From positions 186,001-250,000 of the forward strand of contig NZ_CP039253.1 of assembly GCF_004795915.1 (NCBI RefSeq): 64,000 nt of DNA, given 5' to 3'. Of this stretch, positions 56,114 to 64,000 are shown one piece after another; positions within the stretch are counted from its first letter, which is position 1, and every line of letters begins with the position of its first letter. This DNA is from Rhodococcus sp. PAMC28707 (GTDB lineage Bacteria; Actinomycetota; Actinomycetes; Mycobacteriales; Mycobacteriaceae). The notes beneath the pieces were generated by a model, which worked only from the letters and a program-made list of their open reading frames with translations, was not told the DNA's origin and made no database searches. Position numbers and translations under genes: made by a program.

Positions 56114-57685
56114 GTGACGCAGAAAAGATCGTTGCTCGTAGTTCTTCTCGCGGTCTCGATGTTGGGGGCGGCATGCAGTGCTGGGCCGTCCGGGCGCCCG
56201 GACGTCGCCGTCGAGCAGAACTCCCCGGGGCTACCCGACAAGTCGACTGCCGATGCGGAACCGAAGAACCCAGAGCTCCAGGTTCCCGTGAACGATCTTG
56301 CGTGGACCGACTGCACACAGAGCACCCTCGATCTCTACGGCCTCACCTCCCGCACTCCCGGTGTCGTTCTCGAATGCGCAGACTTCGACGCGCCCGTCGA
56401 CCCGAGCGGTCAGATGTTCGGGTCCTTCTCCGTAGGCGCACTGCGTGCGAAATTGGACAGGACACCGCCCGATGCCGCACCCCTGGTCTTCACGTCCGGG
56501 TCCGACCGTGCGTCGATCGCGACACTTGCCGACCTCACGGCCGGAGCCAGCACGACGATGCTGGAGGCTCACCCGCTCGTCGCCGTCGATCGCCGCGGGA
56601 TCGGTAGGTCGACAGCCATCGATTGCGTGAAAGCAGACACCCGCAAGACCCGCGAGACGCTGGCAAACCTCGGGCAATTCGCGGTGACCGACGGTGATGC
56701 CGTGGACCGCGCCGTCGCCGTCGGACGCGACGCAACGATCGAATGCACCGATCTGCTGCAGCCACAGGAGGTCGCTTTCGCGACCAGTTATGCGGCCGGC
56801 GATCTGGAACAGCTTCGAATCGCCTGGGGAATCGATGCTCTCGGCATCGTCGGCACCGGGAACGGTGCATCGACTGCGTTGGCATACGCGGCCCAGTACC
56901 CGGATCGAGTGGCGAGGTTGATTCTCGATTCGCCTACCGGAGTGAACCTGGATCAGATGACCGTGGCCCAGCAGAAGACCGAAGGAAGGGAGGCCGCGTT
57001 CACTGCGTTCCTGCAGCGGTGCCAGGCCCTCCAGTGCTCGCTCGGATCCGACCCGAAGACCGCGGTATCCGAACTGCTGGCACAGGTGGCGAGGGGAGCC
57101 CTGGCGCCTCTGTCGACCCACTCTGTCCTCGACGGGATCGTCTACGCACTCGCCTCGTCCTCCGGCGACCCGTCGCGACGGACACTCGATCTTGCCGATG
57201 CACTCTCCGCAGCCAGGTCCGGCGATCCGTCCGCACTGAGCAGGTTGTCCTCACGCGGTGCAGTTGCCTACGGAACGGACGGTCAGTTCGTCGCACGCTG
57301 CATCGACGGCCAACAGTGGCCGTCTCCGCAGGCCGTGCGGGATGCCGGTGCGAGGTGGAGCGAGCAATACCCCATCTTCGGCACCGACGCAGCTCTGACA
57401 GCACTCACGTGCTCTTCGTGGCCCACCGCACCCGCACCTCCCCTGCCGACGTCGCTGTCCGTGCCGGTTCTCGAACTCAGCGGTGCCGGTGACCCGGTCG
57501 TCGGAAATGGGGGGTTCGCCAGTGTGACCGGGCTTGTTGCCGCCACCGGCGCACGTTCGGCCGCCATGACCTGGCAGGGCGCCGGCCACCCGGTTCTCGG
57601 AGGGTCGGTGTGTGCCCAGGCCGCGGCCACCGCGTATGCGACCGACGCGTCGCTTCCTCCCGATGGCAGCGTCTGTCCCGCGTGA
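56114..57685 (+). CDS. Tripeptidyl aminopeptidase-like lipoprotein lacking the usual nucleophile serine
   Basis: 523 residues with lipobox MLGAAC (cysteine 21). The alpha/beta hydrolase fold matches secreted tripeptidyl aminopeptidases (Rv2672-like): LVAVDRRGIGRST, the position of the nucleophile elbow, a lid, and a C-terminal region with an acid in LSGAGDPVV and a histidine in QGAGHPVL. At the elbow the sequence is GTGNGA: asparagine 250 replaces the expected serine of GxSxG. The protein may be non-catalytic or use another mechanism. The GTG start lies 13 bases after the preceding stop. Confidence 0.8.
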   Translation: MTQKRSLLVVLLAVSMLGAACSAGPSGRPDVAVEQNSPGLPDKSTADAEPKNPELQVPVNDLAWTDCTQSTLDLYGLTSRTPGVVLECADFDAPVDPSGQMFGSFSVGALRAKLDRTPPDAAPLVFTSGSDRASIATLADLTAGASTTMLEAHPLVAVDRRGIGRSTAIDCVKADTRKTRETLANLGQFAVTDGDAVDRAVAVGRDATIECTDLLQPQEVAFATSYAAGDLEQLRIAWGIDALGIVGTGNGASTALAYAAQYPDRVARLILDSPTGVNLDQMTVAQQKTEGREAAFTAFLQRCQALQCSLGSDPKTAVSELLAQVARGALAPLSTHSVLDGIVYALASSSGDPSRRTLDLADALSAARSGDPSALSRLSSRGAVAYGTDGQFVARCIDGQQWPSPQAVRDAGARWSEQYPIFGTDAALTALTCSSWPTAPAPPLPTSLSVPVLELSGAGDPVVGNGGFASVTGLVAATGARSAAMTWQGAGHPVLGGSVCAQAAATAYATDASLPPDGSVCPA

Positions 57686-57731
57686 CGCGTCTGCTGCCGA
57701 TCCATGGAGTGCTACCGAACACACCCAACGG

Positions 57732-59033
57732 GTGTCGACGGTCATTGCTCGAGCCCGGTCAAGGTACCGTTCCCACGTGTCACTTAGCTTCCTCGAGCCC
57801 CGCAACGGCCGCACGACCGCGGATGTAGTCCGGTTCGCGCTATGGCCGATCGCCATCATGACTGTTCTCAACCGGGCGATCGTACGAGCGGTCAACGGGG
57901 ACTTCACCAATGATTTCAACCCCGTCTACCAGGCTGCACTCGCGTTTCTCAATCGCGAGCCGGTGTACACGGCGAACTTCGACTCGGTCGATCCGCATTA
58001 TCTCTATCAGCCGAGCGCGACGATGCTGTTGTCGCCTCTTGCAGTCATCGATCCCGAACGTTCTCGCTGGTTGTTCATCTTGGCGAGCACGATTGCCATC
58101 GTTCTTGCGTTGTACATCTTGCTCAAGATCTTCGGCTTCGGTCTGAACTCTGTCGCAGCGCCTGCACTTCTCCTCGCTGCTTTCGCGAGTGAAACAGTGA
58201 CCAACACTTTGGTGTTCACCAACTTCAACGGTTTCGTTCTGTTGGGTGAGGTTGCATTCATCTACTGGCTACTCCAGCGAAAAGACTTGTCCGCAGGTGT
58301 GGCAATGGGGCTGACACTAGCCATCAAACCGATCCTCGCACCGCTGTTGATCGTCCCGCTGATGACCAAGCAGTGGAAAGTTTTCATCACCGCGATCGCA
58401 ATACCTGTCGTGTTGCTTCTGATCGCCTGGCCGCTGTCGGTGGACCCGATGGAGTTCATCGACCGCACCCTCCCCTACCTCCTCGAGTCGCGCGACTACT
58501 TCAACAGCGCGATTGTCGGCAACGGCCGGTACTACGGATTGCCGGAGTTCTTGATCTACGCAATCCGTGGTGTTCTCGGCGTGATGGTTCTGGTGTCGCT
58601 GTGGTTGCTCTATCGCTACTGCCGCAAGGACCGCCTGTTCTTCATTGCGACAACGTCGGGCCTTGTCCTGACGGCACATTGGCTACTCGGGTCACTCGGC
58701 CAAATGTACTACTCGATGCTGCTGTTCCCGCTGTTGATGACGGTCGTGCTCAAGAACTCGGTTCTCCGAAATTGGCCGGCGTGGCTCGCAATCTATGGAT
58801 TCATGAGCTACGACCGCTGGTTGTCCGGTCGATTCCCGACGGGAGGCCGCGTAATGGACTACATGCGCACGACATTCGGCTGGAGCTTGCTGATCATCGT
58901 CATCTTCTCGGTTCTGATCGGACGGTACTTCGCTGCTCGCAGTGACGGACGGCTCGACGACGGAATCGAACCCGAGTACCTCCTTCCAGAGAGCTCACCT
59001 GCGCAAACAACGAAACAGCTCGAAAAGTATTAG
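57732..59033 (+). CDS. aftC: Alpha-(1->3)-arabinofuranosyltransferase AftC
   Basis: GT-C membrane enzyme that adds branching arabinofuranose to arabinogalactan and lipoarabinomannan from decaprenyl-phosphoarabinose. About 433 residues with roughly ten helices; NDFNPVY carries the catalytic aspartate, and DPHYLYQPS, ETVTNTLVFTN, IKPILAPLLIVPL, TLPYLLESRDYFNS and NWPAWLAIYGFM match the mycobacterial protein (Rv2673). The start is uncertain: GTG at 57732 or GTG at 57777; longer frames overlap the preceding gene. Confidence 0.92.
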   Translation: MSTVIARARSRYRSHVSLSFLEPRNGRTTADVVRFALWPIAIMTVLNRAIVRAVNGDFTNDFNPVYQAALAFLNREPVYTANFDSVDPHYLYQPSATMLLSPLAVIDPERSRWLFILASTIAIVLALYILLKIFGFGLNSVAAPALLLAAFASETVTNTLVFTNFNGFVLLGEVAFIYWLLQRKDLSAGVAMGLTLAIKPILAPLLIVPLMTKQWKVFITAIAIPVVLLLIAWPLSVDPMEFIDRTLPYLLESRDYFNSAIVGNGRYYGLPEFLIYAIRGVLGVMVLVSLWLLYRYCRKDRLFFIATTSGLVLTAHWLLGSLGQMYYSMLLFPLLMTVVLKNSVLRNWPAWLAIYGFMSYDRWLSGRFPTGGRVMDYMRTTFGWSLLIIVIFSVLIGRYFAARSDGRLDDGIEPEYLLPESSPAQTTKQLEKY

Positions 59034-59042
59034 CGTGGTGGC

Positions 59043-59468
59043 ATGAGTTCAGCGACCGACAAAAATTCTGTTCCCGCCGTTCAGCTCACCGACGCACAAT
59101 GGCGCGAGAAGCTCACCCCCGAGGAGTACGCGGTCCTGCGTCAGGCGGGCACCGAGCGTCCGTTCGTCGGGGAGTACACCGACACCAAGACCGATGGTGT
59201 GTACAACTGCCGCGCATGCGGGGCCGAACTGTTTCGCAGTACCGAGAAGTTCGAGTCACACTGCGGTTGGCCGTCCTTCTTCGATCCCGCAGACAGTGAC
59301 GCAGTCATCCTCAACGAGGACACCACGCTCGGGATGCGACGCGTCGAGGTCATCTGCAAGAACTGCCACAGCCACCTCGGCCATGTCTTCGAGGGAGAGG
59401 GCTACCCGACGCCCACAGATCAGCGGTACTGCATCAACTCGATTTCTCTCGTTCTCGACCCATCCTGA
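59043..59468 (+). CDS. msrB: Peptide-methionine (R)-S-oxide reductase MsrB
   Basis: Reduces the R-epimer of methionine sulfoxide in proteins. The 141 residues contain two zinc-binding pairs (CRACG and CKNCH), GWPSFFDP, and the catalytic cysteine in RYCINSISL. The ATG at 59043 lies 9 bases after the aftC stop. The order aftC-msrB matches mycobacteria. Confidence 0.95.
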   Translation: MSSATDKNSVPAVQLTDAQWREKLTPEEYAVLRQAGTERPFVGEYTDTKTDGVYNCRACGAELFRSTEKFESHCGWPSFFDPADSDAVILNEDTTLGMRRVEVICKNCHSHLGHVFEGEGYPTPTDQRYCINSISLVLDPS

Positions 59469-59534
59469 AGCCCGTCCGAACGAGTGCGCGACAGGCGACT
59501 CCCCACACCTTGGTGCGCAGCGCATAATGTGACG

Positions 59535-59993
59535 ATGCGCACTTTCACCTCAGCACAGCAGATCACTGCGGCCGTCGGCGAGGACCTCGGCATGAGCGAC
59601 TGGATGCAGATCACTCAAGACCGGGTCGACACATTCGCCGACGCCACGGGTGATCACCAGTGGATCCACATCGACGTCGAACGAGCCAAGAAGGAAAGCC
59701 CGTTCGGCGGCCCGATTGCGCACGGCTACTTGAGCTTGTCCTTGATCCCGGTACTCACTTGGCAGATCTACACCATCGAAAATGCCAAGCTCGGAATCAA
59801 CTACGGGTCCAACAAGGTTCGCTTCATCAACCCAGTCAAGGTCGGATCTCACGTCCGATTGCAGACCACACTGACTTCGGCCGAAGAAGTGTCCGGTGGC
59901 GCACTCCAGATCGTGGCCACCAACACACTTCACATCGAGGGCGAGGACAAGCCCGCGTTGATTGCGGAAACGATCAGCCGGGTCGTCTTCTGA
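59535..59993 (+). CDS. MaoC-family hot-dog dehydratase/hydratase
   Basis: 152 residues with the MaoC signature FADATGDHQWIHID (catalytic aspartate and histidine) and GPIAHGYLSLSLIP. These proteins hydrate enoyl-CoA substrates. The ATG at 59535 gives MRTFTSAQQ; no strong ribosome binding site is visible. The 3' end overlaps the oppositely oriented molybdoenzyme gene by 20 bases. Confidence 0.9.
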   Translation: MRTFTSAQQITAAVGEDLGMSDWMQITQDRVDTFADATGDHQWIHIDVERAKKESPFGGPIAHGYLSLSLIPVLTWQIYTIENAKLGINYGSNKVRFINPVKVGSHVRLQTTLTSAEEVSGGALQIVATNTLHIEGEDKPALIAETISRVVF

Positions 59994-62307
59994 CCGTCTC
60001 TCGCTCTACGAACTGTGGCGGATCGAACGCGGTGATCGGTGGCACTACGCCGTCGAAGCGTTCGATCTGCACCAACACATGCTGGCCCGTGCACCCGTGT
60101 GACAGCGAGGATGTACCGATGTCGGCTGTCAGTACATTCGGATTGCCATGTACGCACATCGATCCGGTATCCGCGGGGTCCTCGGGGTCGTACCAGGCAC
60201 CCGTCGCCAACTGCACCACGGCAGGCATCATGTCCTCGTCCACCACGACACCGGCGAGACACGCACCACGATCGTTGAAGACCCTCACCACGTCGCCGTC
60301 GCGTAGCCCGCGCTCGCTCGCGGCCTTGGAGTGTATCCGGATCGGCTCACGGTCGTGCACCTTCGAAGCCTGACTTCTCGCTCCGTGATCGAGTTGGCTG
60401 TGCAGCCGTGTTTTTGGTTGATTCGCGATCAGATGTAGCGGGAACTGTTGCGCGCGTTCTCCTTTGAGCCATTCCACCGGTTCGTACCACGCTGGGTGCC
60501 CAATGCAGTCCTCGTAACCGAACTTCTCGATCGCCTCGGAGAATATTTCTATGCGCCCGCTCGGGGTGCGAAGCGGGTACTTCTCGGGATCGCCGCGGTA
60601 GTCCTCGAGCAGGGTCAGCCCGTCCTCGGTCGCCATAGGCCATGAACCGAGCTGCCAAAATTCTTCGAAATCTGGGGTGTCCACATTCATCCCGCGCAGG
60701 TAACCGCGCCACTGGTCGTAGAGATGCTCCACCCACTCCTCCGAGGTGCGCCCCTCGGTGAATTGCGCACCGACCCCCAGCCTTTCGGCTACCGCGGAGA
60801 ACGTGTCGTAATCGTCTCGCGCGTCGGCAAACCGCGGCACGGCAGGGTGCATGGCGACCAGCAATGGATCGTTGCGTGTGCAGCTGATGTCACTACGCTC
60901 GAGCGACGTCGTCGACGGGACGACGATGTCGGCGTGCTTGGCCATGGGCGTCCAGTACGGGTCGTGCACCACGACCGTGTCGGGTCGTGCCAGCGCCCGG
61001 CGAAGTCGTCCGAGATCCTGATGATGGTGGAAGGGATTGCCGCCCGCCCAGTGCACCAGCCGAATATCGGGATACGTCAGTCGCTGTCCGTCGAAATCGA
61101 ATTCCTCGCCGGGGTGGAGCAGCATGTCCGACACGGCAGCCACCGGGATGAACGCCTTTATCGGATTCGAGCCCTGGGACAACGTGGGAAGGGGATACGG
61201 CACCGGTGCGAGACCAGGCTCGTTCATCGACCCATAACCGTGCCCGAATCCCCCACCGGGGATGCCGATCTGCCCGAGCATCGACGCAAGTGTCACGCCC
61301 ATCCACGGTGCTTGCTCGCCCGATTTCGTCCGCTGCAGAGACCACGTGACGGTGATCAACGTGCGACGCCTCGCCATCTCGCGTGCCAGTTCGGTGATCT
61401 CCGAGGTGGAGACATCGCAGATGTTCGACGCCCACTCTGCGGTCTTGGGCGTGCCGTCCGTGGCTCCGAGCAGATACTCCTCGAAGCGCGCGTATCCGGT
61501 GCAATATCGATCGAGAAATGCTGTGTCGTGCAGATTTTCGGAGACCAGAACGTAGGCGATTCCGAGCATCATCGCGACATCGGTGCCTGGAATCGGCGTC
61601 AGCCAACGAGCCGCACCGTCGAGATCGTTTCGAAGCGGACTGATGGTGACGATTTTTCCGCCACGGGCGCGGAGCGCATCCAGAGCCGAGGCAGTGGGAT
61701 GGTCAGAGGTTCCTCCGTGGTTGATGCCGGTATTCTTCAGCGGAATTCCGCCGAACGCGACGATCAGTTCCGTCTTGCGGGCGATCACCTCCCAGGAGGT
61801 GGAGCGCGAGAACATCTTCCAGTGGGCTCCCAGAACGTGCGGCATGACGACGCCGGTGGCTCCGAGCGAATAGCTGTGCACCGAGCGCGTGTAACCGCCG
61901 ATGCAATTGAGAAATCGGTGAACCTGGCTCTGCGCGTGATGGAATCTTCCTGCACTGGCCCACCCGTAGGAGCCGCCGTAGATCGCCTGGTTGCCATGCC
62001 GGTCGATCACGCGAGAAAGCTCGGCAGCCAGCAATTCGGTGAGTTCGTCCCAGGACACCGGAACGAACTCTTCGCTGCCGCGCCGATCCGTCGGACCTGG
62101 ACCACGCTCGAGCCAACCGCGTCGAACGGCAGGGCCTTGCACCCGAGACCGGTGTGTCACCGAGCCGACGAGATTACCCAGCACGGGCGAGGGATTACGG
62201 TCGGTCTCCTGGGGATGCACGGCTGTCACCTCGCCGTCGGCACTTTCGGCTCGAAACATTCCCCAGTGACCCATGTGCTGAGACAGTCCCGGGTGCGGCT
62301 GCTTCAT
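59974..62307 (-). CDS. Molybdopterin oxidoreductase, biotin/TMAO/DMSO sulfoxide reductase type
   Basis: A 777-residue soluble molybdenum enzyme. There is no N-terminal iron-sulfur motif, which fits the DMSO/TMAO/biotin sulfoxide reductase subgroup. YGGSYGWASAGRFHH, the likely molybdenum-ligand serine in SYSLGATGVVMPHVLG, HPFHHHQD-like WAGGNPFHHHQD, and PSTTSLERSD are visible, and the C-terminal domain contains NPNVLTADIGTSSLSHGC. No Tat signal is evident, so it is probably cytosolic like BisC. The ATG overlaps the HAD stop as ATGA. Reduction of methionine or biotin sulfoxide is inferred. Confidence 0.85.
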   Translation of the reverse strand: MKQPHPGLSQHMGHWGMFRAESADGEVTAVHPQETDRNPSPVLGNLVGSVTHRSRVQGPAVRRGWLERGPGPTDRRGSEEFVPVSWDELTELLAAELSRVIDRHGNQAIYGGSYGWASAGRFHHAQSQVHRFLNCIGGYTRSVHSYSLGATGVVMPHVLGAHWKMFSRSTSWEVIARKTELIVAFGGIPLKNTGINHGGTSDHPTASALDALRARGGKIVTISPLRNDLDGAARWLTPIPGTDVAMMLGIAYVLVSENLHDTAFLDRYCTGYARFEEYLLGATDGTPKTAEWASNICDVSTSEITELAREMARRRTLITVTWSLQRTKSGEQAPWMGVTLASMLGQIGIPGGGFGHGYGSMNEPGLAPVPYPLPTLSQGSNPIKAFIPVAAVSDMLLHPGEEFDFDGQRLTYPDIRLVHWAGGNPFHHHQDLGRLRRALARPDTVVVHDPYWTPMAKHADIVVPSTTSLERSDISCTRNDPLLVAMHPAVPRFADARDDYDTFSAVAERLGVGAQFTEGRTSEEWVEHLYDQWRGYLRGMNVDTPDFEEFWQLGSWPMATEDGLTLLEDYRGDPEKYPLRTPSGRIEIFSEAIEKFGYEDCIGHPAWYEPVEWLKGERAQQFPLHLIANQPKTRLHSQLDHGARSQASKVHDREPIRIHSKAASERGLRDGDVVRVFNDRGACLAGVVVDEDMMPAVVQLATGAWYDPEDPADTGSMCVHGNPNVLTADIGTSSLSHGCTGQHVLVQIERFDGVVPPITAFDPPQFVERETVRRRPG

Positions 62308-63053
62308 CGAATTCCGTTGCTCGCCAGTACATCCAGCAAGCCGGTGGGACGCTCCCGGGTAGCGATCGGATCGACGAGGGCGAAAGAGCACCCAATTGCC
62401 CGCGCCGCCCCGTCGGCCTCTTCACTGTCACCGACCATCAAGGTCCGCGCCGGATCCACCCCGAGCGAACGCACCGCAGAAAGAAATATTTCCGGCTGAG
62501 GTTTGACGTAGCCGACCTCGTACGACAAGACGAACTCGCTGACGTGGTCAAACACTCCGAGCATGTCGAATGCCGGGCGGATGTCGAAGGCAATATTGCT
62601 CAGCACCGCAACTGGAATCGCTCTGCCGGCGAGCATCGCCAGCACGTGCGCCGTATCCGGGTACGGAGTCCAGCACGATGGGTCGATCACTCGGCCGTAC
62701 ACGGACTCGGCCTGAGCGCGGTCGCTGACGCCGGATTCACGAAGAACATGCAAATATGCCTGACGGTGCAGCGACGGATCGAGATCACGGTTGTTCCAGG
62801 CGTGCCTATTCACTTCGTCGAACTCGACGACCTCCCCCACCGGCGCAGTCATCCGTCGCATCAATTCCGCCGCACGGTGACCGTCGACCGGTGTTCCATC
62901 CGAGTGCGTGACGGTCTCGAACCAACTCTCGTCCTCCTCCAAACGGAACAGCGTTCCGGAGAAGTCGAACACCACAGCCTCGATCGGAGACGCGACGGCT
63001 CGGTCCCGCACAACGCCTCGTCCCGAAGCGTGCGTCTCCGACCCCGAGGTCAC
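62304..63053 (-). CDS. HAD-family hydrolase with DxS variant of motif I
   Basis: 249 residues. Motif I reads [10 protein letters not shown] (D30, S32), so the general acid aspartate two positions after the nucleophile is a serine. Motif III/IV are seen in [12 protein letters not shown] and [14 protein letters not shown]. The variant is found in some HAD proteins; phosphatase activity is uncertain. It overlaps hemQ upstream and the molybdoenzyme downstream by 4 bases each. Confidence 0.85.
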   Translation of the reverse strand: MTSGSETHASGRGVVRDRAVASPIEAVVFDFSGTLFRLEEDESWFETVTHSDGTPVDGHRAAELMRRMTAPVGEVVEFDEVNRHAWNNRDLDPSLHRQAYLHVLRESGVSDRAQAESVYGRVIDPSCWTPYPDTAHVLAMLAGRAIPVAVLSNIAFDIRPAFDMLGVFDHVSEFVLSYEVGYVKPQPEIFLSAVRSLGVDPARTLMVGDSEEADGAARAIGCSFALVDPIATRERPTGLLDVLASNGIR

Positions 63054-63745
63054 GGCAGTGACGTGACGAGCGCTTCGACGTCGACGCGTGGCCCGGTGAA
63101 GAACGGAGTCTCTTCGCGAACGTGCCTACGTGCCTCCGTTGCGCGTAGGTCCCGCATCAGGTCGACGATCCGATCGAGCTCGGGAGCTTCGAAGGCGAGG
63201 ATCCACTCGTAGTCCCCCAACGCAAACGCCGGAACCGTGTTGGCGCGCACATCTTTGTATCCGCGCGCGGCCTTGCCATGGTCGGAGAGCATCGTGCGCC
63301 GCTCTTCGTCGGGGAGCAAGTACCAATCGATGGAACGCACGAACGGGTAGACACAGATGTAGGCACCCGGTTCTTCACCAGCGATGAACGCCGGGACGTG
63401 AGACTTGTTGAACTCGGCCGGCCGATGCAGCGCGGTGTTGCTCCACACCGGGGTACTGGCCTTGCCGAGCGCGGTGGTACGACGAAAATCCGAGTACGTA
63501 GCCTGCAGATCTTCGATGCGCTCCGCGTGTGTCCACACCATGAAGTCGGCGTCGGCTCGCATGCCTGCGATGTCGTATACACCACGTACTGCGACGCCTT
63601 TTTCTTCCTGACTCTCGAAGAACACTCGAGCCTGCTTGGCGGCTTCGGCTCGGTCCTCGCCCAGGACACCGGGTGTGACCTTGAAGACCGAGAACATCAG
63701 GTAGCGGAGGGTCGAATTGAGGGTTGTGTAGTCCAAACGTGGCAT
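63050..63745 (-). CDS. hemQ: Coproheme decarboxylase HemQ (chlorite dismutase family)
   Basis: Hydrogen-peroxide-dependent enzyme of the coproporphyrin route to heme in Gram-positives. The 231 residues begin [22 protein letters not shown] and contain [24 protein letters not shown] and [16 protein letters not shown], typical of the family. The ATG at 63745 lies 4 bases after the stop of hemY. An upstream in-frame extension lies inside hemY and is rejected. Confidence 0.94.
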   Translation of the reverse strand: MPRLDYTTLNSTLRYLMFSVFKVTPGVLGEDRAEAAKQARVFFESQEEKGVAVRGVYDIAGMRADADFMVWTHAERIEDLQATYSDFRRTTALGKASTPVWSNTALHRPAEFNKSHVPAFIAGEEPGAYICVYPFVRSIDWYLLPDEERRTMLSDHGKAARGYKDVRANTVPAFALGDYEWILAFEAPELDRIVDLMRDLRATEARRHVREETPFFTGPRVDVEALVTSLP

Positions 63746-63749
63746 GGCT

Positions 63750-64000
63750 CTATCGTGCCACTTCCGCAATGCGTGTGGCTGCTCTGGTGGCCGAAGCGAC
63801 ACAAGCAGGCACTCCGACACCGTGACTCCACGCACCTGCCACGGCCAACCCGTCGACATCGCGCACAGCTGCCTCGATTGTGGCAACTCGATCCAGGTGG
63901 CCGGGTGCGTACTGCGGTAGGCCGCCGTGCCATCGCTGCACGAACGAGGACGACGGCGCGGCATCCACGCCGGTCACCCGGTGCAGGTCTCGTACGGCCG
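63750..64000 (-). CDS. hemY: Protoporphyrinogen/coproporphyrinogen oxidase, C-terminal part
   Basis: The frame is open to the window edge. The visible 83 codons encode the C-terminus: [20 protein letters not shown] and [19 protein letters not shown] are the hallmark end of HemY/CgoX flavoenzymes. It precedes hemQ by 4 bases, as in other Gram-positive heme operons. Confidence 0.88.
   Translation of the reverse strand, partial: AVRDLHRVTGVDAAPSSSFVQRWHGGLPQYAPGHLDRVATIEAAVRDVDGLAVAGAWSHGVGVPACVASATRAATRIAEVAR

Noticed and set aside
60724-62499. 591-residue plus-strand open frame
   Set aside because: Antisense to the molybdoenzyme gene, whose motifs are clear on the other strand.

Overview
The window is a high-GC actinobacterial chromosome segment from a mycolic-acid-containing member of the Corynebacteriales, most likely a Rhodococcus or close relative. 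The evidence is frequent GTG/TTG starts, genes for phosphatidylinositol mannosides and arabinan (pgsA1, patA, pimA, aftC), two secreted antigen-85-type esterases, and a gene order that, from memory, follows two blocks of the Mycobacterium tuberculosis chromosome: about Rv2552c-Rv2614c for 1-41.4 kb, and about Rv2669-Rv2677c for 53-64 kb. All calls come from reading the sequence; no database search was run.

Layout. 1-8.1 kb (minus strand): aroE-mltG-ruvX-alaS, rarA and a kinase-like protein. 8.4-10.1 kb (plus): two membrane proteins with proline-rich N-termini. 10.2-19.3 kb: aspS, a zinc metallopeptidase, a radical SAM protein, a DUF3237 protein, hisS with its neighbours, and two tandem cyclophilins. 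19.3-31 kb (minus): relA, apt, a solute-binding lipoprotein, secF/secD/yajC, ruvB/ruvA/ruvC and a YebC-family protein. 31-41.4 kb (mostly minus): pdxT-tesB, pdxS, a LemA/NUDIX fusion, pimA-patA-pgsA1-HIT, thrS and a small membrane protein.

41.5-51.5 kb is an accessory interval. It is bounded on the right by the 3' end of tRNA-Val(CAC) and on the left by an exact 16-bp direct copy of that 3' end, which is the signature of a tRNA-targeted genomic island. It carries a secreted glycosidase-like protein, two antigen-85-type secreted esterases, two small secreted proteins, an LppP/LprE-type lipoprotein, a GT87-type membrane glycosyltransferase, a transposase remnant broken by an 8-bp tandem repeat, and a decayed carboxylesterase. 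No integrase is visible.

51.7-52.1 kb holds tRNA-Gly, tRNA-Cys and tRNA-Val(GAC) with a strong terminator. From 52.2 kb come small conserved genes, a GNAT protein, zapE, a RibD-type reductase, a tripeptidase-like lipoprotein without the usual nucleophile, aftC, msrB and a MaoC protein. The window ends with a tightly overlapped minus-strand unit: hemY (partial), hemQ, a HAD hydrolase and a molybdopterin oxidoreductase. The main functional themes are translation, recombination repair, protein export, stringent response, PLP synthesis, inositol-lipid and arabinan assembly, and heme synthesis.
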